A stretch of 64,000 bases of DNA from Aromatoleum petrolei (GTDB taxonomy: Bacteria; Pseudomonadota; Gammaproteobacteria; Burkholderiales; Rhodocyclaceae). Below are positions 18,957 to 27,604 of this stretch, in pieces (the first letter of the stretch is position 1; the number at the start of each line of letters is the position of its first letter). The translations under genes and the position numbers were made by a program. The stretch lies in the NCBI RefSeq assembly GCF_017894385.1, contig NZ_CP059560.1, positions 1,736,001 to 1,800,000 of the forward strand, given 5' to 3'. Under the pieces are notes generated by a model. The model was not told the origin of the DNA. It was given only the letters and a program-made list of their open reading frames with translations, and made no database searches.

Positions 18957-21317
18957 TCAACGCACGCACACTCGCCGCACCTGCTCCATGTCGGTGACGC
19001 CCGCGAACACCTTCTCGATGCCGTCCTGGCGCAGCGTGCGCAAGCCTTCGTCGAGCGCCAGCGCGAGCAGCTGCGCGACGCGCGCGCGCTCCTGGATCAG
19101 GCGCTTAACCTCATTGGAGGCGACCATCAGCTCGTGCAGGCCGACGCGCCCGCGGTAGCCGCCGTTGCACTCCGTGCAGCCCACCCGGCGGTACAACGTG
19201 AACTGGCCGTCCGCCCCCGCATGCTCGGCCTTCAGCCGCGCCAGCACCGCGGCGCGGGCCGCGACCGGATCGGCCCGGAAGTCGGGGGTCGCGGCCATGT
19301 CCTCGCAGTATTCGTCGAGGATCTGGTGCACTTCGGCCTCGTCGGGGTGATAGGCCTCCTTGCACTTGCACAGGCGCTTGGTGAGACGCTGCGCGAGTAC
19401 GCCGAGCAGGGCGTCGCCGAAGTTGAACGGGTCCATGCCCATGTCGAGCAGGCGCACGATGGACTCCGGCGCGCTGTTGGTGTGCAGCGTCGAAAACACG
19501 AGGTGACCGGTAAGCGAGGCCTCGATGCCGACCGAGACCGTCTCCTTGTCGCGCATTTCGCCGACCATGATCACGTCCGGGTCGGCGCGCAGGAAGGAGC
19601 GCATCATCGTCGCGAAATCCAGCCCCGCCTTGCGGTTTACCTGCACCTGGCGCAGGCCCTTCTGCGTGATCTCGACCGGATCCTCGGCGGTCCAGATCTT
19701 GGTCTCGGGGGTGTTGATGTGGCCGAGGATGGAATGCAGCGTGGTCGTCTTGCCCGAACCGGTCGGGCCGCACACGAAGAACAGGCCGTAGGGCTTCACG
19801 ATCACCGATTTCAGGCGCGCGAGGTTATGCGGGCTGAGCCCCAGCTTGTCGAGCGGCAGCGGCTCGCTGTTGGCGAGCAGGCGCATCACGACGTCTTCCA
19901 TTCCGCCGGCCGTGGGCACAGTGGCGACGCGCAGCTCGATGTCGAGCGGTGCGAACTTGCGGAACTTGATCTTGCCGTCCTGCGGCCGGCGGCGCTCGGA
20001 GATGTCCAGATCGCACATGATCTTGATGCGCGTCACGAGCGGACTGCGGTAGCTCGCGGGGATCTGGATATAGGGCACCAGCGTGCCGTCCTTGCGGAAT
20101 CGAATCAGCGTCTTTTCCTTGCCCGGCCGCGGCTCGATATGAATGTCGGAAGCGCCCTGGCGGTGCGCGTCGATGATGATCTTGTTCACGAGCTTGACGA
20201 GCTCGTTGTCGGCTGCCGCGGAGACGTCGTCGGCGACCGAACCGTCCTGCTCGTCGTCCATGAGGTCGTGCAGCAGGTCATCGACCGAACCGCTCTCGAT
20301 CGTCGGCTCGAAGTACTGGTCGACGGTCTGCTCGAACTCGCAATGCGTCGTGACGCGGTAGGCAAGCTTCTTTCTCGGAAACACGTTCTCGGCGACGCGC
20401 GACACGCGCACCTGCTCGGGATCGTAGGTGAGCAGGACGACACCTTCGTTGGTCTCTTCCAGCGGCAACCACTGGTTCTGCTGCACGTATTCGCGCTTGA
20501 TGTTGCGCAGCAGGTCCATCTGCTTGACGCGGTCGGAGCGGAAAGGCTCGTACGCGACATTGAAGAAGCGCGCCGCCGCGTCGCCAATCTGCGGCAAGCT
20601 GAGACCGTACTTTTCCACCAGCACGTCCTCGACATGCGCGCCGGTCTCGCGCGAAATGCGCATCGCATCGTCCATCTCGCCCGTGACGATGCGTCCGTCG
20701 GCGATCAGCGCGTCATAACGCGAACGCAGCGCCGCGGGCGCATTGCTGCGCTGCGCGAATGCCACCCCGAGGGTCTGCGCCAGCCCCAGCAGCCCTTCCT
20801 TGGCAACAGGCGAGAAATCGCTGCCGTCGATGGGATTCAAGACCTGGATGACGCCATGCAGTGTGCCGCTGTTCGGATCCACGATCGGCGCGCACAGCAT
20901 CTGCCGCGTGCGCGCGCCTGAAAGGGTGTCGCTGGTCGTGCGGAAGCGCAGATTCGGCGAGATCGCCGCGAGTTCGGCGGCATCGTAGACGTCGTGCAGG
21001 TTCAGCGCTTCGCCGGTCATTGCAACATAACCCGCGATGCTGCTCTCGTCGACAGGCAGCCTCGCCCCCGGCGCTGCTCCGCGGCCGGTCTTCACCCGTG
21101 CCACCAGGTGCGTGCCGCTCTGATTCACGACGAAAAACGACAGGTGCTCCGCGGCAAACAACGCGCACAGATCCGACGACAGCTCGGACACGATTTCGTC
21201 AATATCCTTGCTCGCATGGATGCGTGCGGTGATCGCCTGGAGCCCCTTGAAGAAGGCGAGCCGCGAGGCGACCTCCCCCCCGACTCCGGGTCTTGCTTGC
21301 GTCGTGCTCGTGGGCAT
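18957..21317 (-). CDS. GAF-domain GspE/PilB-type secretion ATPase, orphan
   Basis: This is a 786-residue type II/IV secretion ATPase. An N-terminal GAF-like sensor region (about 15-175) precedes an MshEN-like domain (about 185-330) and the motor domain with Walker A GPTGSGKTTTLHSIL, Walker B DPDVIMVGEMRD, and a zinc cysteine set (CKC then CTEC). The start MPTSTTQARP at 21317 was chosen because it has an AGG ribosome site; an ATG at 21356 would add 13 residues. No pilin, secretin or platform gene is nearby. Downstream is rpe and upstream is a cNMP phosphodiesterase-like gene. GAF domains often bind small ligands, so ATPase activity may be signal-controlled, but the machine it drives is unknown. 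Confidence 0.88.
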   Translation of the reverse strand: MPTSTTQARPGVGGEVASRLAFFKGLQAITARIHASKDIDEIVSELSSDLCALFAAEHLSFFVVNQSGTHLVARVKTGRGAAPGARLPVDESSIAGYVAMTGEALNLHDVYDAAELAAISPNLRFRTTSDTLSGARTRQMLCAPIVDPNSGTLHGVIQVLNPIDGSDFSPVAKEGLLGLAQTLGVAFAQRSNAPAALRSRYDALIADGRIVTGEMDDAMRISRETGAHVEDVLVEKYGLSLPQIGDAAARFFNVAYEPFRSDRVKQMDLLRNIKREYVQQNQWLPLEETNEGVVLLTYDPEQVRVSRVAENVFPRKKLAYRVTTHCEFEQTVDQYFEPTIESGSVDDLLHDLMDDEQDGSVADDVSAAADNELVKLVNKIIIDAHRQGASDIHIEPRPGKEKTLIRFRKDGTLVPYIQIPASYRSPLVTRIKIMCDLDISERRRPQDGKIKFRKFAPLDIELRVATVPTAGGMEDVVMRLLANSEPLPLDKLGLSPHNLARLKSVIVKPYGLFFVCGPTGSGKTTTLHSILGHINTPETKIWTAEDPVEITQKGLRQVQVNRKAGLDFATMMRSFLRADPDVIMVGEMRDKETVSVGIEASLTGHLVFSTLHTNSAPESIVRLLDMGMDPFNFGDALLGVLAQRLTKRLCKCKEAYHPDEAEVHQILDEYCEDMAATPDFRADPVAARAAVLARLKAEHAGADGQFTLYRRVGCTECNGGYRGRVGLHELMVASNEVKRLIQERARVAQLLALALDEGLRTLRQDGIEKVFAGVTDMEQVRRVCVR

Positions 21318-21397
21318 GCGGGTACCTGCTGTGCGGGACGTTTGAATGGCAAACATTCTGAACCGGCCATTCTAGCGGCAGCCGCGCAGCGGGAGAA

Positions 21398-22168
21398 TCA
21401 GAACTCGATAACCTGCCCTTGGCGCAGGGCCGAGGCGTGCAGCCGCGCACCGGCCGCGGCGAGCTGCGCCATGACGCGCTCGCCCTGCCCCGGCTTGATG
21501 TGGCTGATATGCACCTGGGGGGTGCCCGCGATCTCGTCGAGAAAGGCCGCCACCATGGCGGGGCTGAGGTGGCGGGAAGCGAGCGCAAGTCCGTGCTGTT
21601 CGTCGGGAAACGCAGATTCGATGATCAGGTGGCGCAGGTCGGGGCAGGCATTGATTGCGCTCACGAGCTCCGGCGAGTAAGTCGTGTCCCCCGAATACAC
21701 GAGCTGCCCCTTCCCGCCGTCGAGGCAGTAGGCCACCGCCGGCACGCTGTGCAGGGCCGGCAGCGGCGTGATGGTGCGGTCTCCGAGGCGGACTTCCTCA
21801 CCGATCTTGATCGGCTGCAGTCGGAGAAAGGGCCGGCGGCGATCGGGAATGGCGGTGAAATCGGGCCAGATCAGCCAGTTGAAGATGTGGGCGCGCAGGA
21901 TGCGCAACACTTCGGGGATCGCATACACCGTGATCGGCACACCGCGCATTTCGCCGACCGCATCGACGATCAGCGGAATTGCCGCGATGTGGTCCATGTG
22001 CGAGTGCGTGACGAAGATGTGATCGATGGCCGCGAGCTCCTCCAACGCCAGGTCGCCCACCCCGGTGCCGCAATCGATCAGCACGTCATCGTCGGCGAGG
22101 AAGGCGGTGGTGCGGGCCTCGGGCCCGCCAATGCCTCCACTGCAGCCCAGCACCTTCAGCCTCATCAT
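21398..22168 (-). CDS. metallo-beta-lactamase-fold hydrolase, cyclic-nucleotide phosphodiesterase-like
   Basis: This 256-residue protein has the MBL-fold metal motif THSHMDHI (HxHxDH, near residue 54), LIDCGTGVGD before it, LVYSGDTTY in the middle and ISHIKPGQ near the end. The fold and length match class II 3',5'-cyclic-nucleotide phosphodiesterases and relatives of RNase Z. The exact substrate cannot be read from sequence. It precedes the GAF-GspE gene by 80 bases on the same strand and follows the FHA gene by 112 bases, so it may belong to a signalling cluster. Two adjacent ATG codons (22168, 22165) could start it. Confidence 0.8.
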   Translation of the reverse strand: MMRLKVLGCSGGIGGPEARTTAFLADDDVLIDCGTGVGDLALEELAAIDHIFVTHSHMDHIAAIPLIVDAVGEMRGVPITVYAIPEVLRILRAHIFNWLIWPDFTAIPDRRRPFLRLQPIKIGEEVRLGDRTITPLPALHSVPAVAYCLDGGKGQLVYSGDTTYSPELVSAINACPDLRHLIIESAFPDEQHGLALASRHLSPAMVAAFLDEIAGTPQVHISHIKPGQGERVMAQLAAAGARLHASALRQGQVIEF

Positions 22169-22280
22169 CCCCCGCGCTTGCAGCGCCGCCCGACCCGATG
22201 GCTCAGCAGCTGGTTTTTCGTTCCCGATACGCTAGCACCCCCCCTCGGGAAACGTCGTGCACTAAAGCACACGACCAGGC

Positions 22281-22982
22281 TCAGTCGGCGAGCGAGAACG
22301 CCATGCGCACACCGGCGATTTCGAGGATGTCCCCGTTGTTGAGCGGATGCGCACCGGCCTCTATCGGGCGGTTGTTCACCTGCGGAAAGGTGCCGCCTTC
22401 GGCATGGGCGATGAAATAGCCCTGCGGCCGCCGCGTAATCACGGCAACCTGCACGCCAGGCTTGCCGAGCGTGATCATCGCCTTCGCCAGCCGCAACTCG
22501 CGGCCGGCGGTGGGGCCGGTGAGGACCTTGACGATCCCCAGCCGCAGGTCGTCGTCCTCCTGTTCGGCCGTGACGCTCGCGAGCACATCCGGCGGCAGCA
22601 TCTGCGCCGCGTCGCTGCGCTGGTCGGCGAACGCCCCCGCAGAGGAGCGCAGCGCATCCGACGGCTCCACGCGATCGCCGCGCGGACGACGCTTCACGTC
22701 GGACAGAAACTTGAGGCGGTACTTGCCGAGCTCGATCACGTCATTGTTGTGCAGCACGCACTTCTTCACCGGCTGGCCGTTCAGGTAGGTGCCATTCGTG
22801 CTGTTCTGATCCTCGAGGAAGGAGTCGTCGAGGATGGTCGTGATCAGCGCGTGCTGGCCGCTGATCGCGAGATTGTCGATCTGGATGTCGTTGTTGGGTT
22901 TCCGTCCGATCGAGATCCTCTCCTTGTCGAGGGCGATTTCCTTGAGCACCAGACCGTCCATGCTGAGGATGAGCTTCGGCAT
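22281..22982 (-). CDS. double FHA-domain protein
   Basis: This 233-residue protein starts with a clear forkhead-associated domain: ISIGRKPNNDIQIDN (about 24-38), ISGQHALI and NSTNGTYLNG (phosphothreonine-binding residues). A second, more degenerate FHA-like domain fills about 145-230 (ITLGKPG, NNRPIEAGAHPLNNGDILEI). FHA domains bind phosphothreonine. The GAAGGAAAG ribosome site supports the start. The PP2C phosphatase encoded 27 bases upstream is a natural partner, but no Ser/Thr kinase is in the window. Confidence 0.92.
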   Translation of the reverse strand: MPKLILSMDGLVLKEIALDKERISIGRKPNNDIQIDNLAISGQHALITTILDDSFLEDQNSTNGTYLNGQPVKKCVLHNNDVIELGKYRLKFLSDVKRRPRGDRVEPSDALRSSAGAFADQRSDAAQMLPPDVLASVTAEQEDDDLRLGIVKVLTGPTAGRELRLAKAMITLGKPGVQVAVITRRPQGYFIAHAEGGTFPQVNNRPIEAGAHPLNNGDILEIAGVRMAFSLAD

Positions 22983-23009
22983 CGTTTCTTTCCTTCGTCC
23001 ATGCGGCGC

Positions 23010-23780
23010 TCATGCCGCCATGCGCACCAGAATCAGGGAGATATTGTCGCGCCCGCCCTGCGCGTTGGCCAGCGCCAGCAGACGGTCGGCGGCTTCATCA
23101 GGTTGAATTTCCTGCACAGCAAGGGGCCGCAAGGCGGCAGCGATCGCCGCATCATCGAGCATGTCCGTGAGGCCGTCGGAACACAGCAGGAAGACGTCGC
23201 CCGGACCGGCGGAATGGGTTCCCGACTCGGGCACCACCACCGGGGCGACACCCAGGCCTCGGGTCAGCAGGCCGCGGAACTGCGAGTGCGTGACGTCCTC
23301 CGGCGCGAGGATGCCGGCGTCCACCAGTTGCTGCAGCATCGTGTGGTCGCGCGTCAGCCGCTCCAGCACGCCGTGACGCAGCCGATACATGCGCGAATCG
23401 CCGACGTGCGCCGTCAGTACGCGGTCGGCAAGAAACGTTCCGACGACCAGCGTCGATCCCATGCCCGCGACGTTGGGATCGCGCACTGCGGCAGCGCGGA
23501 TTTCGGCGTTGGCCTCGCGCACGGCGGCTTCGAGCACGGCCGCGATGTGCGCGGGTTCATCCGCGCCCGAGGCGCCCAGGTCCTGCCGCAGCCGCCGCAT
23601 GGTCACCTCCACGGCGATCCGCGACGCGACGTCACCCCCGCGATACCCTCCCATGCCGTCCGCCAGCACCGCCCACCCGCGGTCCTTGTCGACCGCGAGC
23701 GAATCCTCGTTGCGCTTGCGCACCCGCCCGACATCGCTGCGTGAGCAGAACTCCAGGCGGATCGGCGCAACGGAGCCCAT
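23010..23780 (-). CDS. PP2C-family Ser/Thr protein phosphatase
   Basis: This 256-residue metal-dependent phosphatase has the family motifs in order: RKRNEDS (residues 21-27), VLADGMGGYRGGDVAS (about 38-53), AHVGDSRMYR, LLCSDGLTDML and GGRDNISLILVRM. It should remove phosphate from Ser/Thr residues. Together with the double-FHA protein it forms a phosphothreonine signalling pair. It lacks membrane segments and a fused kinase domain. Stop and start are close to both neighbours (27 and 24 bases), suggesting one transcript from the cyclodeaminase-family gene onward. Confidence 0.94.
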   Translation of the reverse strand: MGSVAPIRLEFCSRSDVGRVRKRNEDSLAVDKDRGWAVLADGMGGYRGGDVASRIAVEVTMRRLRQDLGASGADEPAHIAAVLEAAVREANAEIRAAAVRDPNVAGMGSTLVVGTFLADRVLTAHVGDSRMYRLRHGVLERLTRDHTMLQQLVDAGILAPEDVTHSQFRGLLTRGLGVAPVVVPESGTHSAGPGDVFLLCSDGLTDMLDDAAIAAALRPLAVQEIQPDEAADRLLALANAQGGRDNISLILVRMAA

Positions 23781-23804
23781 GACCAGGCGACGCCCGACGC
23801 GGCC

Positions 23805-24758
23805 TCAGTACGGCAACTCGCAGCCGAGGCCGCGTTCGCGCGCAAGGGCGACAACGCGTGCCGCCACGGCGATGTCCTGGATCGCCATGCCCTGTGATTC
23901 GAACAGCGTGATCTGGCCGGAGCCGGTGCGCCCGTGGCGCACGCCGGCAATCACTTCGCCGAGCTCCACCCAGCGACCCGGCTGGGTGCGCCCCTTCTCC
24001 AGCAGCGGCATCAGGTCGCCCGCCTCGCGCACCGCAATCTCGCGCGAATCGACGCAGATCACATCGGCGCGCCGCACCGCCGCCTCGGACAGTTCCTGAC
24101 GAGCCAGGCTGTTCGAGCCCGCCGCGGTGACGTGCGTGCCTGCTTCGAGCCAGTTCGCATCGAAGAGCGGCTTGGGCGAGGTGGTGATCGTCACGACCAC
24201 GTCCGACCCGCGCACCGTTTCCTCCGCGCTGGCCGCCGGCACGACCTCGCGCCCGGTTTCGCGGCTCATCTGCGCGCAGAACGCCGCCACCCTCTCCGCG
24301 TTGCGCGCGAACACCTTGACGCGCTCGATCGGCCGAACCGCGCACAAGGCGAGCACCTGCCCCTGCGCCTGCCAGCCCGAGCCGAACACTCCGGCCACGC
24401 GTGAATCGGGCCGCGCCAGCCACTTCGCTGCAATCCCCCCGGCCGCACCGGTGCGCATCATGCCGAGGCGGTCCGCTTCCAGCACTGCGACAGGGTCGCC
24501 GCTGGTCGCGTCGAACAGATGGACCCAGAAGCGGTTGCGCCCGCCCGCCGAGGTGTAGACCTTGAGACCGGAGAGATTCAGCTCCGGCACGCCACCCTGC
24601 AACAGGTGCGTCATCGACGCCGGCAGACGCACGCGCTGGCGCGGATAATCCACGGTTTCGCCGCGCCCGTGCGCGGCCATGACCTGCTCGATTGCCTCCA
24701 GCACCACCGGCATGTCCAGCAGGCTGCCGACCTCGTGTTCCTTCAGGTAGATCGTCAT
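23805..24758 (-). CDS. ornithine cyclodeaminase/mu-crystallin family enzyme
   Basis: This 317-residue protein belongs to the NAD(P)-dependent family that includes ornithine cyclodeaminase, archaeal alanine dehydrogenase and delta1-pyrroline-2-carboxylate reductase. It shows LSGLKVYTS, EADRLGMMRTGAAGGIAAKWLARPDS and the Rossmann loop VFGSGWQAQGQ (about 124-134). The precise reaction cannot be decided. It is the first gene of the minus-strand block. The left edge of the putative island lies 75 bases upstream, so its original promoter or operon link to the TRAP transporter genes may have been cut. Confidence 0.88.
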   Translation of the reverse strand: MTIYLKEHEVGSLLDMPVVLEAIEQVMAAHGRGETVDYPRQRVRLPASMTHLLQGGVPELNLSGLKVYTSAGGRNRFWVHLFDATSGDPVAVLEADRLGMMRTGAAGGIAAKWLARPDSRVAGVFGSGWQAQGQVLALCAVRPIERVKVFARNAERVAAFCAQMSRETGREVVPAASAEETVRGSDVVVTITTSPKPLFDANWLEAGTHVTAAGSNSLARQELSEAAVRRADVICVDSREIAVREAGDLMPLLEKGRTQPGRWVELGEVIAGVRHGRTGSGQITLFESQGMAIQDIAVAARVVALARERGLGCELPY

Positions 24759-24806
24759 TTACGCGAAGTCGTCCTTTAGCGATGGGGCCGCGCTCGGCCG
24801 ATGGAT

Positions 24807-24823
24807 CAGTCTACTCCAGACTG
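24807..24823. promoter_or_regulatory. inverted repeat upstream of the cyclodeaminase-family gene
   Basis: CAGTCT and AGACTG flank a 5-base centre about 50 bases upstream of the start codon and just outside the island edge. It could be an operator of the cyclodeaminase-family gene or part of the insertion target. Confidence 0.3.
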
Positions 24824-24832
24824 GTGCATGCG

Positions 24833-24878
24833 AAAAAAAGCCCGCCCTGCGCGGACTTATACCCTAAGGGTACATCGT
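24833..24878 (-). repeat. left terminal inverted sequence of the putative island
   Basis: Read outward on the minus strand it gives ACGATGTA, a palindrome TACCCTTAGGGTA sharing its first TA, about 13 bases, then GGGCGGGCTTTTTTT. The same elements in the same order and nearly the same spacing occur in opposite orientation at 41105-41152. Neither copy forms a terminator hairpin with the G-rich/T-tract part. Confidence 0.6.
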
Positions 24879-25292
24879 TCGTGAGTGAGTGACTCAGGAG
24901 CCCAGTTAGTACAGGTGTTTCAGCGTCACAGTCTTGCGATGTATAAATGCATCGTAATGCATCATAACTTTAAGGCGCCGGCGGCAACGTCGGCGCTTTT
25001 CTTTACGCGCATCGGACTCCCTGGGACGCTGCCCCAGACCCCGCACTCGCCGTGAGGCAACCGCCGGGGATGACGTCGCTTCGCTCCTATTCCCCCGGCA
25101 GCAGCCGGGAGCGTGGGAGCCCTACAGGGCCTCAAGAGGTTTTCGCGGCATAAACGGCGTCCTCCCCGCTGCGCGGGGTCCCCTCCATTTATTCCAGGGT
25201 CCTCTTGACCCCCCTTCGTGCAGCGGCGCCCGCATCCGTCATCGCCGGTTGAATACTCCTAGGGGCGATATTTGCCGCACTTCATCGGAGCT
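24879..25292. other. non-coding left inner end of the island
   Basis: There is no coding frame in these 414 bases. They hold an inverted pair GCGATG (24936-24941) and CATCGT (24950-24955), a terminator-like hairpin (GCGCCG 24975-24980 with CGGCGC 24991-24996, then TTTTCTTT), and further GC hairpins at 25094-25109 (CCCGGC/GCCGGG) and 25164-25178 (CCCCGC/GCGGGG). The mixture fits an element end rather than a promoter for any visible gene. The LysR gene ends at 25293 pointing into it. Confidence 0.5.
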
Positions 25293-26183
25293 CTATGCTT
25301 GGACGTATGGTGACATCGCGTCCTTGAGCACCTCTGCAAACGATTGAGCCAACAGGGAGCGCGGCCGGTTCGCCGGGTACATGATGCCCAGATCGAAGGG
25401 GATCGGCGGATCGAACGGTCGGCACTCTAGGCCGCGATCGGCGTATGTGCTGGCGGTGATCGGCTCAATGATCGACACGCCGATGCCGCTTGCCACCATC
25501 GTGCAGGCCGGCGCGAACATATGCATCTCTGCGCACACATTGAGCTTGGCGCGCGCCTGCTCAAAGGCTCTGGTGACGCGGAAAAAGGTCATGTGATCGC
25601 GATTCAACGTTACGATCGGAACACCGCTCAAATCCTTTGGGGTGATCCGCTTCTTGGCGGTAAGCGGATGGCCCTGCGGCATCACGCAGACACACCGCAC
25701 GCTGAACGGATCAACGTCGATTGCTGCGTCGTCGGCCGGAAGCTCCGCGATGCCCACATCGAACTGCCTGGCGGCGATCCATTCCTTGACTTCTGCCGAG
25801 GTCCTGACTTGCAGCATCACCTTGACGTTCGGCCGATCTGCCAAAAAGCCGGCCAGCAAGCGGGGTACGAAGTCGATGCCCAAGCCGGGCAGACACCCCA
25901 CCCTAAGCAGGCCAGCCTTCTGTTCGCGCAAGTCTTGCGCCAAGTGGGACAACTTGTCTAGGCCGATAAGAAGCTTCTCCGCTTCATCCGACAGGTGTAT
26001 GCCTTCTGCCGTCGGCGACAAGCGCCCGCCGGCGCGCTCGAAAAGCTTGATGCCGATGCGGCGTTCCAGATTGGCGATCAGGTTGCTGAGCGCCGGCTGC
26101 GAAACACCCAGGTGCTCCGCAGCCCTGGTAACGGTGCCCCTAGCGATAACGGCCCTCAAGGCTTGAAGTTCACGGACGTTCAT
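25293..26183 (-). CDS. LysR-family transcription regulator
   Basis: This 296-residue regulator has an N-terminal winged HTH (residues 1-60, MNVRELQALRAVIARGTVTRAAEHLGVSQPALSN region) and a substrate-binding effector domain (about 90-295). The start at MNVREL was chosen over one 20 residues upstream because HTH domains of this family begin right at the N-terminus. It is divergent from the ABC importer operon, across a 232-base region with a T-N11-A dyad, the classic layout for a LysR protein controlling its neighbour. The inducer is probably the imported compound, which is not known. Confidence 0.93.
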   Translation of the reverse strand: MNVRELQALRAVIARGTVTRAAEHLGVSQPALSNLIANLERRIGIKLFERAGGRLSPTAEGIHLSDEAEKLLIGLDKLSHLAQDLREQKAGLLRVGCLPGLGIDFVPRLLAGFLADRPNVKVMLQVRTSAEVKEWIAARQFDVGIAELPADDAAIDVDPFSVRCVCVMPQGHPLTAKKRITPKDLSGVPIVTLNRDHMTFFRVTRAFEQARAKLNVCAEMHMFAPACTMVASGIGVSIIEPITASTYADRGLECRPFDPPIPFDLGIMYPANRPRSLLAQSFAEVLKDAMSPYVQA

Positions 26184-26219
26184 GATGCTCGCGGCTGCTG
26201 TTGCTCTATTCGAATGTTC

Positions 26220-26234
26220 ATAACTTTGCATTAT
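26220..26234. promoter_or_regulatory. candidate LysR-type binding box
   Basis: ATAACTTTGCATTAT contains T-N11-A with ATAA/TTAT arms, as in LysR-type boxes. It lies 36 bases upstream of the LysR gene and about 180 bases upstream of the ABC importer start, in the shared AT-rich promoter region. Confidence 0.4.
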
Positions 26235-26415
26235 ACATGACACATAAAGAATTATTGGAAATTATTCATCGGTGCCAGTACGATTCCGCTCACTCGCTCA
26301 TGCAAGAAAGCGAAATCAACTGATGACCCGGCGTATGCAAATCGGCCCCGGAAGCGCCACGCTACCGATGCCCGGCAGGCAAACCCTCATCAATATCGGC
26401 TGAAGGAGACTAGAG

Positions 26416-27501
26416 ATGACCAAGCCCATTGAATCCCCATCGAATGCCAGTCGACGCCAGATGCTTAAGGCGTCGGTCGCGGTTGCCGGGGCAGCCGTCC
26501 TTGGCGCACCCGCCATCGTCCGCGCACAGCAGGACCGCAAGATTGTCACGCGCGATCCGGGTGGCCCGTTCAGCAAGGGTTTTGCCAAGGCGTTCTACGA
26601 GCCCTTCAAGAAGGCTACCGGCATCACCGTGATCGGCATCCCTTCGACGTCGGAGCCTGCTGGCATGGCCAAGGCGATGGTCGAGGCCAAGAACTACACC
26701 TGGGACATGGCGCACCTAAGCAAGTCCACTTCCATGTCGCTGTCCGAAATCGGCTACCTCGAGCCGATCGCGCCGGCAGCCGGTGCTGGCCCCAACCTGA
26801 GCAAGATTCCCGCAAACATGCGCGGCGAGTTCATCTTGGGCATCGACGTCTACGCGACCGTGCTGGCCTATCGCACCGACAGCATGAAGAAGGCGCCTAC
26901 CAGCTGGGCCGACTATTTCGACACCAAGGGCTTTCCGGGCAGGCGCGCGCTGCGCAAGAACCCGTTCGACACGATCGAAGAGGCCTTGCTGGCTGATGGC
27001 GTCGCGCCGGCTCAGCTCTACCCGCTGGACCTTGACCGTGCGTTTCGCAAGCTCAACCAAATTAAGCGCGACGTGGCGGTGTGGTGGGAGAACGGTGCGC
27101 AGAGCTCACAGTTGCTGCGCACCGGTGAAGTCGACGCGATGCCGGCATGGAATGGCCGTGCCCAAGTGGCGATTGACGATGGTGCACCAGTCAAGCTCGT
27201 CTGGAACCAGTCGCTGTGGACATTCGAAGGCTTCACCATACTGAAGGGTGGTCCGAACGTAGCGATGTGCCGGGAGTTCATCGAGTTCTGTGCCCAGCCG
27301 CAGCAGCAGGCCCTGTTCACAGACGACATCGCCTACGGCCCGACGGCACCCGATGCGTTCAAGTTCATCAAGCCCGAGCGCGCCAAACTGCTGCCGACGA
27401 ACCCGGACTATCTTCCCAATATGATCCAGGTCAACTCCGAGTACTGGGGCAAGAATCAGGGCGCGATCACCGAACGCTTCAACGCCTGGCTGCTGTCCTG
27501 A
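26416..27501 (+). CDS. ABC transporter periplasmic binding protein (PotD-like), TAT signal
   Basis: This 361-residue protein starts with a twin-arginine signal: SRRQMLK at residues 12-18, then a hydrophobic stretch to about residue 37 ending APAIVRAQ. Export should therefore use the TAT route, folded. The rest is a type 2 periplasmic binding fold of the spermidine/putrescine-like kind. It has an AAGGAGA ribosome site and begins the operon with the ATPase and fused permease genes. It should capture the cargo pathway's substrate. Polyamine, opine or amino acid are all possible. Confidence 0.9.
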   Translation: MTKPIESPSNASRRQMLKASVAVAGAAVLGAPAIVRAQQDRKIVTRDPGGPFSKGFAKAFYEPFKKATGITVIGIPSTSEPAGMAKAMVEAKNYTWDMAHLSKSTSMSLSEIGYLEPIAPAAGAGPNLSKIPANMRGEFILGIDVYATVLAYRTDSMKKAPTSWADYFDTKGFPGRRALRKNPFDTIEEALLADGVAPAQLYPLDLDRAFRKLNQIKRDVAVWWENGAQSSQLLRTGEVDAMPAWNGRAQVAIDDGAPVKLVWNQSLWTFEGFTILKGGPNVAMCREFIEFCAQPQQQALFTDDIAYGPTAPDAFKFIKPERAKLLPTNPDYLPNMIQVNSEYWGKNQGAITERFNAWLLS

Positions 27502-27604
27502 CACACTGACCACCCAGTCGGGGCTGATCGAAGAAACGGCGCTTGGCGTGCCGATGCGCTCGTTCGCCCCGAGCCGCAACGCTCGAACCTGATTGGATAT
27601 TGCA

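Noticed and set aside
24833-24847. A/T tract plus GC block read as a Rho-independent terminator
   Set aside because: No complementary arm next to the GCCCGCCC block gives a strong stem, and the same block occurs in opposite orientation at the other island edge. An end repeat explains both better.
24959-25000. A riboswitch or small RNA ending in the 24975-25000 hairpin
   Set aside because: The hairpin and T-tract are real, but no known aptamer pattern is visible and nothing downstream on the + strand would be controlled. It is kept only as part of the non-coding end.
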